Below are positions 9,763 through 19,089 of a stretch of 64,000 bases of DNA, piece after piece (the stretch's first letter is position 1; every line of letters begins with the position of its first letter). The DNA is taken from NCBI GenBank assembly GCA_946411505.1, contig CAMKEG010000002.1, positions 348,852-412,851 of the forward strand. Direction: 5' to 3'. Both the position numbers and the translations under genes were made by a program. The notes beneath the pieces are model-generated. The model worked only from the letters and a program-made list of their open reading frames with translations. It was not told the DNA's origin and made no database searches. Source of the stretch: an uncultured Treponema sp. Its GTDB lineage: Bacteria; Spirochaetota; Spirochaetia; Treponematales; Treponemataceae.

Positions 9763-11200
9763 TATTTTGCAAGGCGCGGAAGCGGGCGCGGACTTTTCGC
9801 AAGCCCAAGAAGCCGGCCCCGAATACGACCCAAAAAAAACATACGTCAATTTGCCGCTGGTGGTTTTGGCCGGCCGCCCAAACGTCGGAAAGTCAACGCT
9901 CTTCAACCGCTTTATGAAAAAACGAATCGCGATTGTGGACCCTACGCCCGGCGTGACCCGCGACCCGGTTGAGGCCACGGCCTTTATCGCCGGAAAGCCC
10001 GTTCACCTTATGGACACCGGCGGCTACAAGCTTACGCGCGACGTCGGCACGATGGAAGCGGTGATGGACGACTTGGTTGTCGAAAAGACGATTCAAATGA
10101 TAAAGAAGGCCGACCTTATTTTGCTTTTGCTTGAGGCCGGCGAAATCACTCCCGAAGACGAAGAGTTTGTCCAACAACTGCGCCCTTACTGGAACAAGGT
10201 GATCGCCGCCGTAAACAAGACCGAAGGCGGCCGCGGCGAAAGCGTCGCTTGGAACTACTTGCAGTTTGGCTTTAAGGAACTGCTTTTTATCAGCGCCGAG
10301 CACGGCGACAACATCACGGAGCTTTCCGAGAAAATCGCGGGCCGCCTGGATTTTTCAAACGTCAAGGAAGGGCAGGAGGAAGAGCCGCCGGTCCGCATCG
10401 CGATTTTGGGAAAGCCCAACACCGGTAAGTCAACGCTTTCAAACCGCCTTACTCACAGCGAGGCTTCCATCGTAAGCGACTACGCCGGAACGACGCGCGA
10501 TGTTGTCGAAGGAAGTTTCCGTTACAACGGTCGCGACTGCCTTTTGCTGGACACGGCGGGAATCAGGCGCAAAAGCAAGGTGAAGGAAAACGTTGAGTAT
10601 TATTCGGTCAACCGCGCGATAAAAACTTTGGACGAGTGCGATGTGGTGATTTTGATGATTGACGCGCAAGAAGGCCTTGCCGAGCAAGACAAAAAAATTT
10701 GCGCGCTTGCCTACGAGCGCGGACGCCCGATAATCTTTGCCCTCAACAAGTGGGACACGCAGGAAAAGGGAAGGACGCCGGCGCGCAAGGCCGAGGAAAA
10801 CATTCGCATAATGTTCGGTCAAATGAATTGGGCGCCCATCGTTGAAATTTCCGCGCTGCAAGGCGACGGAATGAAAAAATTGATGGACACCGCGCTTGAG
10901 CTTTACGGCCAAGTGACTCGCAAGGTGGAGACCGCCGCGCTAAACGCCGCGCTAAAAGATTGGCTCATCAAGTATCCGCCGCCGGCCTCAAAGACAATGC
11001 ATTTTAAAATCCGCTACATGACGCAAACAAGCGTCAATCCCGTAAGCTTTGTGATATTCGCGACGCGGCCTGACACCGTTCCGCTTACGTACATAACCTT
11101 CTTAAAGAACCGCATTCGCGAAGACTTGGGCTTTGACAAAATCCCTGTCCAGCTGGAACTTAAGGCCAGCCGCCAAAAGTGGGAAGACCGGGAGCGCTGA
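9746..11200 (+). CDS. der: Ribosome-associated GTPase Der (EngA)
   Basis: Two G domains: GRPNVGKSTLFNR and GKPNTGKSTLSNR; KH-like C-terminus. Confidence 0.96.
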   Translation: MENEDNILQGAEAGADFSQAQEAGPEYDPKKTYVNLPLVVLAGRPNVGKSTLFNRFMKKRIAIVDPTPGVTRDPVEATAFIAGKPVHLMDTGGYKLTRDVGTMEAVMDDLVVEKTIQMIKKADLILLLLEAGEITPEDEEFVQQLRPYWNKVIAAVNKTEGGRGESVAWNYLQFGFKELLFISAEHGDNITELSEKIAGRLDFSNVKEGQEEEPPVRIAILGKPNTGKSTLSNRLTHSEASIVSDYAGTTRDVVEGSFRYNGRDCLLLDTAGIRRKSKVKENVEYYSVNRAIKTLDECDVVILMIDAQEGLAEQDKKICALAYERGRPIIFALNKWDTQEKGRTPARKAEENIRIMFGQMNWAPIVEISALQGDGMKKLMDTALELYGQVTRKVETAALNAALKDWLIKYPPPASKTMHFKIRYMTQTSVNPVSFVIFATRPDTVPLTYITFLKNRIREDLGFDKIPVQLELKASRQKWEDRER

Positions 11201-11514
11201 TGTACACGATTGGCCAAGTGGAAGAAATCACGGGCGTAAAGCAGCACGTCTTGCGCTATTGGGAAGAAGTGATTCCGGGCTTCGCTCCAAAAAAAGATTT
11301 GGGCGGCCGCCGTCTCTACAGCCAAAAGGACATGGAAATCGTCTTGCGTATGAAGCATTTGATTTACCAAAAAAAATTCACAATCGAAGGCGCGCGCGAT
11401 CAAATCATAAGCGAGTCTTGCGCTTTTGAAAAATCCGCCGACTTGCTTGGCCAATTGCGGGCGGCGCGGCGCGAATTGACCGAAGCGTTTTTCGCGCTTA
11501 GAAAATTTAGATAA
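11200..11514 (+). CDS. MerR-family HTH regulator
   Basis: MYTIGQVEEITGVKQHVLRYWEE; TGATG overlap with der; ORF track start 11179 is upstream of the likely ATG. Confidence 0.85.
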   Translation: MYTIGQVEEITGVKQHVLRYWEEVIPGFAPKKDLGGRRLYSQKDMEIVLRMKHLIYQKKFTIEGARDQIISESCAFEKSADLLGQLRAARRELTEAFFALRKFR

Positions 11515-11530
11515 AAAATTAAGGTGAGCC

Positions 11531-12844
11531 ATGCCGACAAAAATAATTCAAAGACTTTTTGACCCCAAAAAAATTCCTGCCGACGCGCAAAAAATTTTGG
11601 ACTCCTTTGACCAAATCGCGCAGTCCGCGATGCCGGCCAACTCCAAGCAGCTTGTGGCGCTTCCAAAACAAATCCGCGAGCTTAGCCACCAAATGACCGA
11701 CGATCGGGCCGCGCGCCGCCTGGGCTACATGAACGAAAAAACTTTTTTGGCCTCCTATGTCCGCTACTTTATGTGGTGGAACCTTGTCCGCCTTACGCGC
11801 CTCTTCGCCAACCTTGACTTTGATTTTTTGAGCGACGGCGGCGTTTGCCTTGACATCGGGAGCGGGCCTTTGACTTTGCCTTGCGCGCTGTGGCTTTCGC
11901 GCCCCGACTTGCGGAAAAAAAAACTTGTCTGGTATGTGATGGACATTTCGCAGCTGGCGCTTTCTTTGGGCGAGGAAATCTTTTTGTCCGTCGCGGCGGC
12001 CACAGGCGGCGAGCCGTGGAAAATCGTCCGCGTCAAGGGGCCGCTCGGAACGCCGGTCAAGCAAAAGGCCAACTTTGTGACTTGCGCCAACATGTTCAAC
12101 GAGCTTTTGCAAAGCCGAGGAGGCGAGCCGCCTGACTTTTTGGCCAAGAAATATTCGCAGGCGCTTTTTAACTATTTGGATTTTTCCGAACAAGCCTCGC
12201 CCGCGATTTTTTTGGCCGAGCCCGGAACTCCTGGGTCGGGGCGTTTTTGTTCACTGATGCGCGACGCCTTTGTCAGGCGCGGTTTGTTGGCTTTGGCTCC
12301 TTGCCCGCATCTAGGAAACTGTCCGATGGACGGCCGAAAATCAGGCAAAGGCGGCGCCACGGGCAAGTGGTGCAACTTTGCCTTTGACACCGACGACGCC
12401 CCCAAAAAACTTTTGGCGCTTTCGGCCAAGGCCGGAATCCCCAAAGAGCGCGCCGTCATTTCGTTTGTCCTGGCCGGCGCCGCCCAAAAATCTTTGGCAA
12501 GCCCAAAAAGCGGCGGCCTTTCCAGCCAGGAAAAAGTCGCCTCAACTGAGATTGTTGGAAAGCCCAAGACTTGCGGCGGCCTTATGCGGATCGCGTCCGA
12601 CATTATCCGCCTGCCGCCAGAGCGCGAAGGACAAAAGCCGCGCGTTGGCCACTACGCATGCTCCGAGCAAGGCTTGGTTCTTGCAATTTCAAAAGGCGGC
12701 AAGCGGGTTTACTCCGGCGACCTTCTTGAATTGGAAACAGAAAGTTTCGCAAGCCCCAAAAGCGGCCGCCGCGATTTTGGCCAGGAACGCGATTCCCGCC
12801 CGCGGCGCGACGCAAAGACTGGCGCCTTGATTGTGGAGATTTAG
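11531..12844 (+). CDS. Rsm22-like small ribosomal subunit methyltransferase-family protein
   Basis: SAM-binding CLDIGSGPLTLPCAL; Cys motif CPHLGNCPM...WCNF. Confidence 0.75.
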   Translation: MPTKIIQRLFDPKKIPADAQKILDSFDQIAQSAMPANSKQLVALPKQIRELSHQMTDDRAARRLGYMNEKTFLASYVRYFMWWNLVRLTRLFANLDFDFLSDGGVCLDIGSGPLTLPCALWLSRPDLRKKKLVWYVMDISQLALSLGEEIFLSVAAATGGEPWKIVRVKGPLGTPVKQKANFVTCANMFNELLQSRGGEPPDFLAKKYSQALFNYLDFSEQASPAIFLAEPGTPGSGRFCSLMRDAFVRRGLLALAPCPHLGNCPMDGRKSGKGGATGKWCNFAFDTDDAPKKLLALSAKAGIPKERAVISFVLAGAAQKSLASPKSGGLSSQEKVASTEIVGKPKTCGGLMRIASDIIRLPPEREGQKPRVGHYACSEQGLVLAISKGGKRVYSGDLLELETESFASPKSGRRDFGQERDSRPRRDAKTGALIVEI

Positions 12845-12873
12845 CGCGCGTTTTGCGCCATTGTCGTTGTCCT

Positions 12874-14226
12874 TTATTCCGCGAACTTGTAGCCGTTGCG
12901 GCCGGCGCGCTTGATTTCGTAAAGGGCTGCGTCTGCCTTTTCGATTAGGCTTTCGTTCCAGCCGCTTTTGCTGATTGCGATTCCGCAGCTAAGAGTTGTG
13001 CGCGGAATGTCGTTCTGGCATTTTTCTTCAAGCTTTTTAAATAGCGTTTCTATTTTTGCGGAAATCACGCGCTTTGTTTTTTGCAAGTTGTCGTCGCACT
13101 TTGAAAGCACTACGGCAAATTCGTCTCCGCCAAGGCGGGCTGCGTAATCAGTTGAGCGGAAGCTTGATTCCAAAATTTGAGCCACAGTCTTCAGTACTTT
13201 GTCGCCGACAGTGTGGCCGTACTCGTCGTTTATTTCTTTAAATTTGTCAACGTCAAGCATGATAAAAGCCACGCTTTCGTTGGATTCTTTAAGCGCCTTT
13301 AGAATCGCCTTGAACGCTGTTCTGTTTATAAGGCCGGTCAATTCATCGTGTTCCGCTTGTCGGCGCAAATAGTTTTCGTTTTTCGTCGCGATCTCGAACA
13401 TTTCGTTGTAAGTTTCCCTTAACAGCTCCAATTCGGTTGTTCGAGTCGCTTGCAGCTTTTGCTTGTTTTTGATGTTGTCGATAAAGCCGTAAAGCGATTT
13501 TATAACAAAGAATATTATGATTAGGAAAAAGGCCAAAGAAAAGACAACGATTAAAATTATTTCGAAAAAAGTTCTGGTAAGGGTCGCCTCAAGGTTTTCG
13601 GCGTTGTTCCTGTTAAGCACGCTGGCGTGGTTAAAGATTTCTTCAACCGCGTTGGCCCTGTAGTTTGAAATGGCGTTTTTCATCGAAAAGTATTTGTCCG
13701 AAAACAAAATGAGCCAAGCGGTCGCCATTTTTGTGTTAAAGTCTAGGGCCTTTTCTTGGTCGGAAAGCTGGGCGTTTTCCACCGCGGCCGGAACCTTGTA
13801 TGAAGGGGTTTTGTCGTAGCCCTTTGCAAGGACGACAAGTTTCATCGCCTTGTATTCAAGCTCTTCAAGCTTTTTAGACTCGTTCATCGCTTGTTCAATG
13901 TAGCTGGCGGTTTTTTCTATCGCTCCTGCGGCCTTGATTTCTTCAAGGGCTTTTTCGCGCCTTTTTGTTTCGTCTATTTCGGTAAAATAATTCTCAAGAT
14001 GGCTCCAGTCGCCTGTGATGGTAAAAAGCCTGGATTCGTTGGTCAAATAGTCCGAGGCTTCCTGCAAGCTCACCGCGGCCTGGGCGATTTTCTGCGACTG
14101 CATCGTGTTTTTGGCAAAATTTTGGAATAGGAGCGGAACCTTTATTACGCTGACGATTAGAACGGCGCTCAGGGCTAGAATCAAAGCGAGAAAAAGGAAG
14201 CTGATTTTTTTTAGATTCACTTTCAT
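12874..14226 (-). CDS. Membrane-anchored diguanylate cyclase (GGDEF)
   Basis: Two TM segments; DELTGLINR, GGDEF and an RxxD I-site (RSTDYAARLGGDEF). Confidence 0.92.
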   Translation of the reverse strand: MKVNLKKISFLFLALILALSAVLIVSVIKVPLLFQNFAKNTMQSQKIAQAAVSLQEASDYLTNESRLFTITGDWSHLENYFTEIDETKRREKALEEIKAAGAIEKTASYIEQAMNESKKLEELEYKAMKLVVLAKGYDKTPSYKVPAAVENAQLSDQEKALDFNTKMATAWLILFSDKYFSMKNAISNYRANAVEEIFNHASVLNRNNAENLEATLTRTFFEIILIVVFSLAFFLIIIFFVIKSLYGFIDNIKNKQKLQATRTTELELLRETYNEMFEIATKNENYLRRQAEHDELTGLINRTAFKAILKALKESNESVAFIMLDVDKFKEINDEYGHTVGDKVLKTVAQILESSFRSTDYAARLGGDEFAVVLSKCDDNLQKTKRVISAKIETLFKKLEEKCQNDIPRTTLSCGIAISKSGWNESLIEKADAALYEIKRAGRNGYKFAE

Positions 14227-14347
14227 TTCTTGGCTTGCCTTTCTTCTATAATAACAAGTTTTTCAACTTTGCGCAATAAAAAAGGCTGGGCAAAAAACAA
14301 AGCTTTTTTTGTCTAGAAAGCGCCGTCCGCTTTCCCGCGGTTTGCCG

Positions 14348-14962
14348 CTATATCTCTTCCTCCAACACTTTTTTTGCCCATGAGCGCTTGCCGCATTCCG
14401 GGCATTTTAGCCAGCGCGTCGTGTTCATGTGTGGGGCAAGCAAAACCGCTCGGTATGTCGGAACAAACTTGCGGCCGCACTTCTTGCACTTGTAATGGCC
14501 CGCGTCAACTTCAAGCTTGAGCGCGAAGAACAAGGCGGCCAACATGACGACGGAGGCCGCCGCGACTATAGCCGTCAAAAGCGGGCCTTCCTTTAACGTT
14601 CGGGCGGCCAACAATACTATTCCGACATAAAGCGCCATGGTCGCGGCCGACGACACATACATATTTAAAATCATCGTTTTGTTCTTGGTCTCTTCGCGCC
14701 GCGCAAGCTCTACCAAAAGCGCTTCCGTCTTTTTGTCCATGTCTTTCATTTCAATTTTCTCCCCGCTCAAAAGCTCTCCGGCGCTGATTTTTAGGACGCC
14801 GCACAAGTCCAGCATTTTGCCCGCGTCAGGCAGGCAGTTCCCGTTCTCCCACTTGGAAATCGCCCTGTCGCTTATGCCAAGCTTTTCGGCTAGTTCCGAC
14901 TGGGTTAGCTTTCGCTCCTTTCTGCAAGTTGCAATGAACTTTCCGATTTTTATTAAATCCAT
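14348..14962 (-). CDS. XRE-family HTH protein with TM segments and C-terminal zinc ribbon
   Basis: N-terminal HTH TQSELAEKLGISDRAISKWENG; two TM helices; CKKCGRKF...CPECGKRSW. Confidence 0.85.
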   Translation of the reverse strand: MDLIKIGKFIATCRKERKLTQSELAEKLGISDRAISKWENGNCLPDAGKMLDLCGVLKISAGELLSGEKIEMKDMDKKTEALLVELARREETKNKTMILNMYVSSAATMALYVGIVLLAARTLKEGPLLTAIVAAASVVMLAALFFALKLEVDAGHYKCKKCGRKFVPTYRAVLLAPHMNTTRWLKCPECGKRSWAKKVLEEEI

Positions 14963-15139
14963 AGGAAATCCTCCTGTAAAGATGCCTGCTACTATAGCGC
15001 GTCCTGGGCTGTTTTAACATGAACCGTTGGTTGAGTTTGGAAAACGCGGCTAAAGTTTATGGAATCCTCCGCCTTTGGTCAATCCGCCCGCGGCCCCTTT
15101 CCGCCTGTGGAAAATTCCGCAAAAATTCCTTGAATTCCC

Positions 15140-15168
15140 TTGACACAATTTCAAAATTTCAATAAACT
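15140..15168 (+). promoter_or_regulatory. Putative sigma70 promoter for tRNA-Thr/rpmG
   Basis: TTGACA - 17 nt - TAAACT. Confidence 0.65.
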
Positions 15169-15192
15169 CTCTAAACTATCATTGCGATAATT

Positions 15193-15265
15193 GCCCTTGT
15201 AGCTCAGCCGGTAGAGCGCAGCCATGGTAAGGCTGAGGTCTGCGGTTCGATTCCGCACGGGGGCT
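15193..15265 (+). tRNA. tRNA-Thr (anticodon GGT)
   Basis: Cloverleaf: GCCCTTG acceptor, CAGCC-ATGGTAA-GGCTG anticodon arm, TTCGATT T-loop; CCA not encoded. Confidence 0.95.
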
Positions 15266-15293
15266 TTAACAGACTTTTGAATAGGAGAAATAT

Positions 15294-15470
15294 ATGGGTA
15301 GCAAGAAGAAAGGCGCGGTAGAAATCATCGCTTTGCAGTGCTCAGAGTGCAAGCGCAAGAATTACACAACGACAAAGAACCGCAAGAACATTCAGGGAAA
15401 GCTTGAGCTCAAGAAGTATTGTCCCTTCGAACGCAAGCACACCTTGCACAAAGAAACAAAAGTCAAATAA
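15294..15470 (+). CDS. rpmG: 50S ribosomal protein L33
   Basis: 58-aa ORF missing from supplied track: [64 protein letters not shown]; between tRNA-Thr and tRNA-Trp. Confidence 0.96.
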   Translation: MGSKKKGAVEIIALQCSECKRKNYTTTKNRKNIQGKLELKKYCPFERKHTLHKETKVK

Positions 15471-15570
15471 AAACTTTGTTTTTTGTTAGTTAATTAAGCC
15501 CAGAAGTTTCGGCTTTTGGGTTGTTATAGCCTAAAATGGCCGGCGGCAATCGGCGGACTTTTTAGGCCAT

Positions 15571-15643
15571 AGGGCGGTAGTTCAGTTGGTAGAGCACCGG
15601 TCTCCAAAACCGGCTGTCGCGGGTTCAAGTCCTGCCCGCCCTG
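15571..15643 (+). tRNA. tRNA-Trp (anticodon CCA)
   Basis: AGGGCGG/CCGCCCT acceptor; CCGGT-CTCCAAA-ACCGG anticodon arm; TTCAAGT T-loop. Confidence 0.95.
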
Positions 15644-15753
15644 TTATCCGTGCGGAAGGTTCAATGCCCTAAAAGGGGATTGAACCTGACTGCAATACCT
15701 TTAGAGGACGCTGCGCTTGACGCAGCGACATTTTTTCAGTTATTGAGGAAAGT

Positions 15754-15936
15754 ATGGCAAAAGCAGTTAATTTCTTTAAGGAGTGCGCGCGCGAGCTTAA
15801 GCTTGTTGTCTGGCCCACCAGAGAGCAGGTTTGGTCAAGAGTTCAGGTTGTCGTCGTCTCCACAATTATTGTTTCTGTTGTCCTTGGCGCGCTTGACTTG
15901 GGATTCACCGCGCTCTTCCGTCTCTTGATGAAATAA
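15754..15936 (+). CDS. secE: Preprotein translocase subunit SecE
   Basis: 60-aa single-TM protein FFKECARELKLVVWPTREQVW; before nusG. Confidence 0.95.
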   Translation: MAKAVNFFKECARELKLVVWPTREQVWSRVQVVVVSTIIVSVVLGALDLGFTALFRLLMK

Positions 15937-15945
15937 GGAACAAAG

Positions 15946-16506
15946 ATGGCAAACGAGTGGTACATTGTTCAGACCTATACAGGTTATGAAGGAAAAGTCA
16001 GCCGCGTCATTCAGCAAAAGCTTGACAACGGCGACCTCAGTTCAGACATTGTAAAGAGCATAAAAGTTCCCGAAGAGGAAGTTGTTGAGATTAAGGACGG
16101 AAAAAAGAAAGTCCGCAAAAACAAGCTTCTCGCCGGCTACATTATGGCCGAACTCGATTTGCCTGATTTGGGCTGGAAAGACACTTTCAACCAAATTCGC
16201 CACATTCAAGGCGTTTCGGGCTTTGTGGGAACCGCTTCAAACGAGCGCCCGCGTCCTATCAGCGCCGACGAGGCAAAAAATATTTTGATGCGTTCCGGCG
16301 AAATCAAAGGCGAAAAGCTTGTCCGCATCAAGCAAACATACGCCATCGGCGACACTGTCAAGATTACTGAAGGTCCCTTCAAGGACTTCAGCGGAACTGT
16401 CGACGCGATTGACGAAGAAAAAGAGAAGCTTACGGTCAACGTTCAGATTTTTGGCCGCGCCACCCCTGTAGAGTTGAACATGACTCAGGTGGAAAAAGCG
16501 ATTTAG
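15946..16506 (+). CDS. nusG: Transcription termination/antitermination protein NusG
   Basis: WYIVQTYTGYEGKV; GPFKDFSGTVDAIDEEKEKLTVNVQIFGRATPVEL KOW. Confidence 0.97.
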   Translation: MANEWYIVQTYTGYEGKVSRVIQQKLDNGDLSSDIVKSIKVPEEEVVEIKDGKKKVRKNKLLAGYIMAELDLPDLGWKDTFNQIRHIQGVSGFVGTASNERPRPISADEAKNILMRSGEIKGEKLVRIKQTYAIGDTVKITEGPFKDFSGTVDAIDEEKEKLTVNVQIFGRATPVELNMTQVEKAI

Positions 16507-16634
16507 GGCCTAAAAAGCCCGCAGGAAGGCCGGCCGCTATTTCCGGCTTTCTTTTGACACGCCAATTTTTGGGAGGAACGCTCGTCCGTTGGACTTCTAC
16601 GTTCCGCTAACACCAATATTAGGAGATACACAAA

Positions 16635-17066
16635 ATGGCAAAGAAAGAAGTAACCGCTGTCATCAAACTTCAGTGCCCCGCTGGCGCTGCGACACCGGCC
16701 CCGCCGATTGGACCCGCCTTGGGCCCTCATGGTGTAAGCGCTCCGAAATTTGTGCAGGAATTCAACGACAGAACCAAGAAAATGGAAAAGGGACTCATCA
16801 TCCCGGTCGTTCTTACTGTTTACAAAGACAAGTCTTACACATTCATCCTTAAGACCCCTCCAGCCGCCGTTCTTATCAAGAAGGCCCTCAAGTTGGAAAA
16901 GGGTTCTGCGAATCCGCTCCGCGACAAGGTAGGAAAGCTTACCAAGGCGCAGCTTGAAGAAATCGCAAAGACAAAGATGCCCGACATCAACGCGAACGAC
17001 CTTGAGGCCGCGAAGAAAATCGTAGCCGGAACCGCTCGCAGCATGGGCGTTGAGGTGGAGGCCTAA
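16635..17066 (+). CDS. rplK: 50S ribosomal protein L11
   Basis: [21 protein letters not shown]. Confidence 0.97.
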   Translation: MAKKEVTAVIKLQCPAGAATPAPPIGPALGPHGVSAPKFVQEFNDRTKKMEKGLIIPVVLTVYKDKSYTFILKTPPAAVLIKKALKLEKGSANPLRDKVGKLTKAQLEEIAKTKMPDINANDLEAAKKIVAGTARSMGVEVEA

Positions 17067-17747
17067 ATGAAACACGGAAAGAATTACCGCGCGGCCGCGG
17101 CCAAATACGATCTTACAAAAAAATACGACATTCCCACAGCCGTTAAAATGGTTCAGGACATGAAGTTCGCCAAGTTCGACGAAACAGTGGAAGCCCACGT
17201 CAACCTTAAGTTGGGCAAAAACGCCACTGTCCGCGACACTTTGGTCTTCCCCAACCAGTTTAAGGGCGAGAAGAAAGTTTTGGTATTCTGTAAGGAAGAC
17301 CGCGTTCAGGAAGCCTTGAACGCTGGAGCCGCTTTCGCCGGTTCAACTGAGTACATCGACAAGGTAAAGGGCGGCTGGCTTGACTTTGACATCGCCGTCG
17401 CCACTCCCGACATGATGAAAGACGTCGGCCGCTTGGGTATGGTTTTGGGCCGCAAAGGCTTGATGCCCAACCCCAAGACAGGAACCGTAACAAACGACAT
17501 CGCCGCCGCCATTGGCGAGCTTAAGAAGGGTCGCACGGAATACCGCGCCGACAAGACAGGCATTGTTCACATCGCCGTAGGCAAAGTTTCTATGGACGCT
17601 GAAAAGATTGCCCAGAACGTTGAGGCTTTGGTCGCTGAAATCCAGCGCAAAAAGCCGTCTGACGCTTCGGTGGATTACATCCGCACAATTTCAATCAGCT
17701 CTTCTATGGGCCCTGGCGTTTGGATTAAAAGCAAGGACGAGGAGTAG
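17067..17747 (+). CDS. rplA: 50S ribosomal protein L1
   Basis: ATPDMMKDVGRLGMVLGRKGLMPNPKTGTV. Confidence 0.97.
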   Translation: MKHGKNYRAAAAKYDLTKKYDIPTAVKMVQDMKFAKFDETVEAHVNLKLGKNATVRDTLVFPNQFKGEKKVLVFCKEDRVQEALNAGAAFAGSTEYIDKVKGGWLDFDIAVATPDMMKDVGRLGMVLGRKGLMPNPKTGTVTNDIAAAIGELKKGRTEYRADKTGIVHIAVGKVSMDAEKIAQNVEALVAEIQRKKPSDASVDYIRTISISSSMGPGVWIKSKDEE

Positions 17748-17750
17748 AAA

Positions 17751-18338
17751 ATGGCAGTTCGCGCAAAGACAATTCAGCCGGCTAAAACAGCCGCCATCGA
17801 AGCCGCCAAGAAAACTCTCGGCGAATACAACGACTTCATTTTCGCGGATTATCGCGGCTTGACTGTTGAGCAAATCACAGCCTTGCGCGGAAAGCTTCGC
17901 GAGAAGAATTCCGCGATTAAGGTAATCAAGAACAACTTTGCCCGCATCGCGTTTGAAGGCTTGGACGTAAAGGATGTTGCCGAATACCTCACAGGACCCA
18001 CCGCCATCGCGATGGCCAAAGAGGATTCAAACGAGACCGCCAAGGTTTTGTTCGACTTCGCTAAGGAAGCCCCCGCTCTTAAGGTGAAGGGCGCCTATGT
18101 CAACAAAGAGATTTACGACACTGCCAAAATCGAGGCCTATTCTAAGGTTCCCGGAAAGAAGCAGCTTATCGCCATGCTTATGTCTGCCATCAACGGCCCG
18201 GCCCAAAAGCTCGCCGCCACATTGCAGGCCTATGTTGACAAAAAATCTAAGGAAGGCGACGCGGCCCCCGCTGCCGCCGCCGCTCCTGCCGCTGAGGCTC
18301 CCGCAGCTGCCGCTGCCGAAGCTCCCGCGGCGAACTAA
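17751..18338 (+). CDS. rplJ: 50S ribosomal protein L10 with Ala/Pro/Glu-rich tail
   Basis: L10 core; C-terminus APAAAAAPAAEAPAAAAAEAPAAN. Confidence 0.96.
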   Translation: MAVRAKTIQPAKTAAIEAAKKTLGEYNDFIFADYRGLTVEQITALRGKLREKNSAIKVIKNNFARIAFEGLDVKDVAEYLTGPTAIAMAKEDSNETAKVLFDFAKEAPALKVKGAYVNKEIYDTAKIEAYSKVPGKKQLIAMLMSAINGPAQKLAATLQAYVDKKSKEGDAAPAAAAAPAAEAPAAAAAEAPAAN

Positions 18339-18499
18339 CGCATTTTTAGAACCGCGCTTGGCGGTTTCTTAAAAATTCCGCAGTCAGGCTTCATCAGCTG
18401 TCGACTGTCTGCGGATAAAAGTTCAAGGGCCTTTCTTGGAAGGGCTCTTGGCCGCGGCGGATTTCCGCAGCGAATATCAAACATTATGGAGAAGACAAT

Positions 18500-18883
18500 A
18501 TGGCAGCTTTGACAAATGATCAGATTTTGGACGCGATCGCGTCTATGAGCGTTCTGGAAGCCTCAGAACTCGTAAAGGCTATGGAAGAGAAGTTCGGCGT
18601 AACAGCCGCTGTAGCCGTAGCCGCCGGTCCCGCCGCTGGTGGAGCCGCCGCCGCCGCTGATGACGAGCAGACAGAATTCGCTGTTAGCTTGGATTCATTC
18701 GACGCCGCCAAGAAGATTGGCGTTATCAAGGCCGTTAAGGCTCTTACAAACCTCGGACTTGGCGAAGCCAAGGCTTTGGTTGAAGGCGCCCCGAAGGTCC
18801 TCAAAGAGGGCTTGAGCAAGGCCGATGCCGACAAGTGGATTGCCGACATCACAGCCGCCGGCGGAAAGGCCAGCAAGAAATAA
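18500..18883 (+). CDS. rplL: 50S ribosomal protein L7/L12
   Basis: [46 protein letters not shown]. Confidence 0.97.
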   Translation: MAALTNDQILDAIASMSVLEASELVKAMEEKFGVTAAVAVAAGPAAGGAAAAADDEQTEFAVSLDSFDAAKKIGVIKAVKALTNLGLGEAKALVEGAPKVLKEGLSKADADKWIADITAAGGKASKK

Positions 18884-18947
18884 TCGCTTCGCGATTCTTT
18901 CTTGCTAACGAGAATTTGAAAGCCGCAACGCGTCTTCCAAATTCTCG
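18872..18947 (+). repeat. Post-CDS paired hairpin element (copy 2)
   Basis: AGCAAGAAA..AATCGC-TTC-GCGATT..TTTCTTGCT spanning the rplL stop, then CGAGAATTT...AAATTCTCG. Confidence 0.7.
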
Positions 18948-18958
18948 CAAGTTTTCAA

Positions 18959-18987
18959 CTCCCGCGCTTTTTCGCGGGAGCGTTTTT
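18959..18987 (+). terminator. Intrinsic terminator after rplL
   Basis: CTCCCGCG-ctttt-tCGCGGGAG followed by CGTTTTTG. Confidence 0.7.
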
Positions 18988-19089
18988 GTTCTTTAAAAAG
19001 TAACCGCATTTCGGACGGACTTTTTTTGTGCTGAACGGAGTTTCTGTTTGTAGCAAAAGAAGACGGCCATTCAACAACGGGGGACCTTA

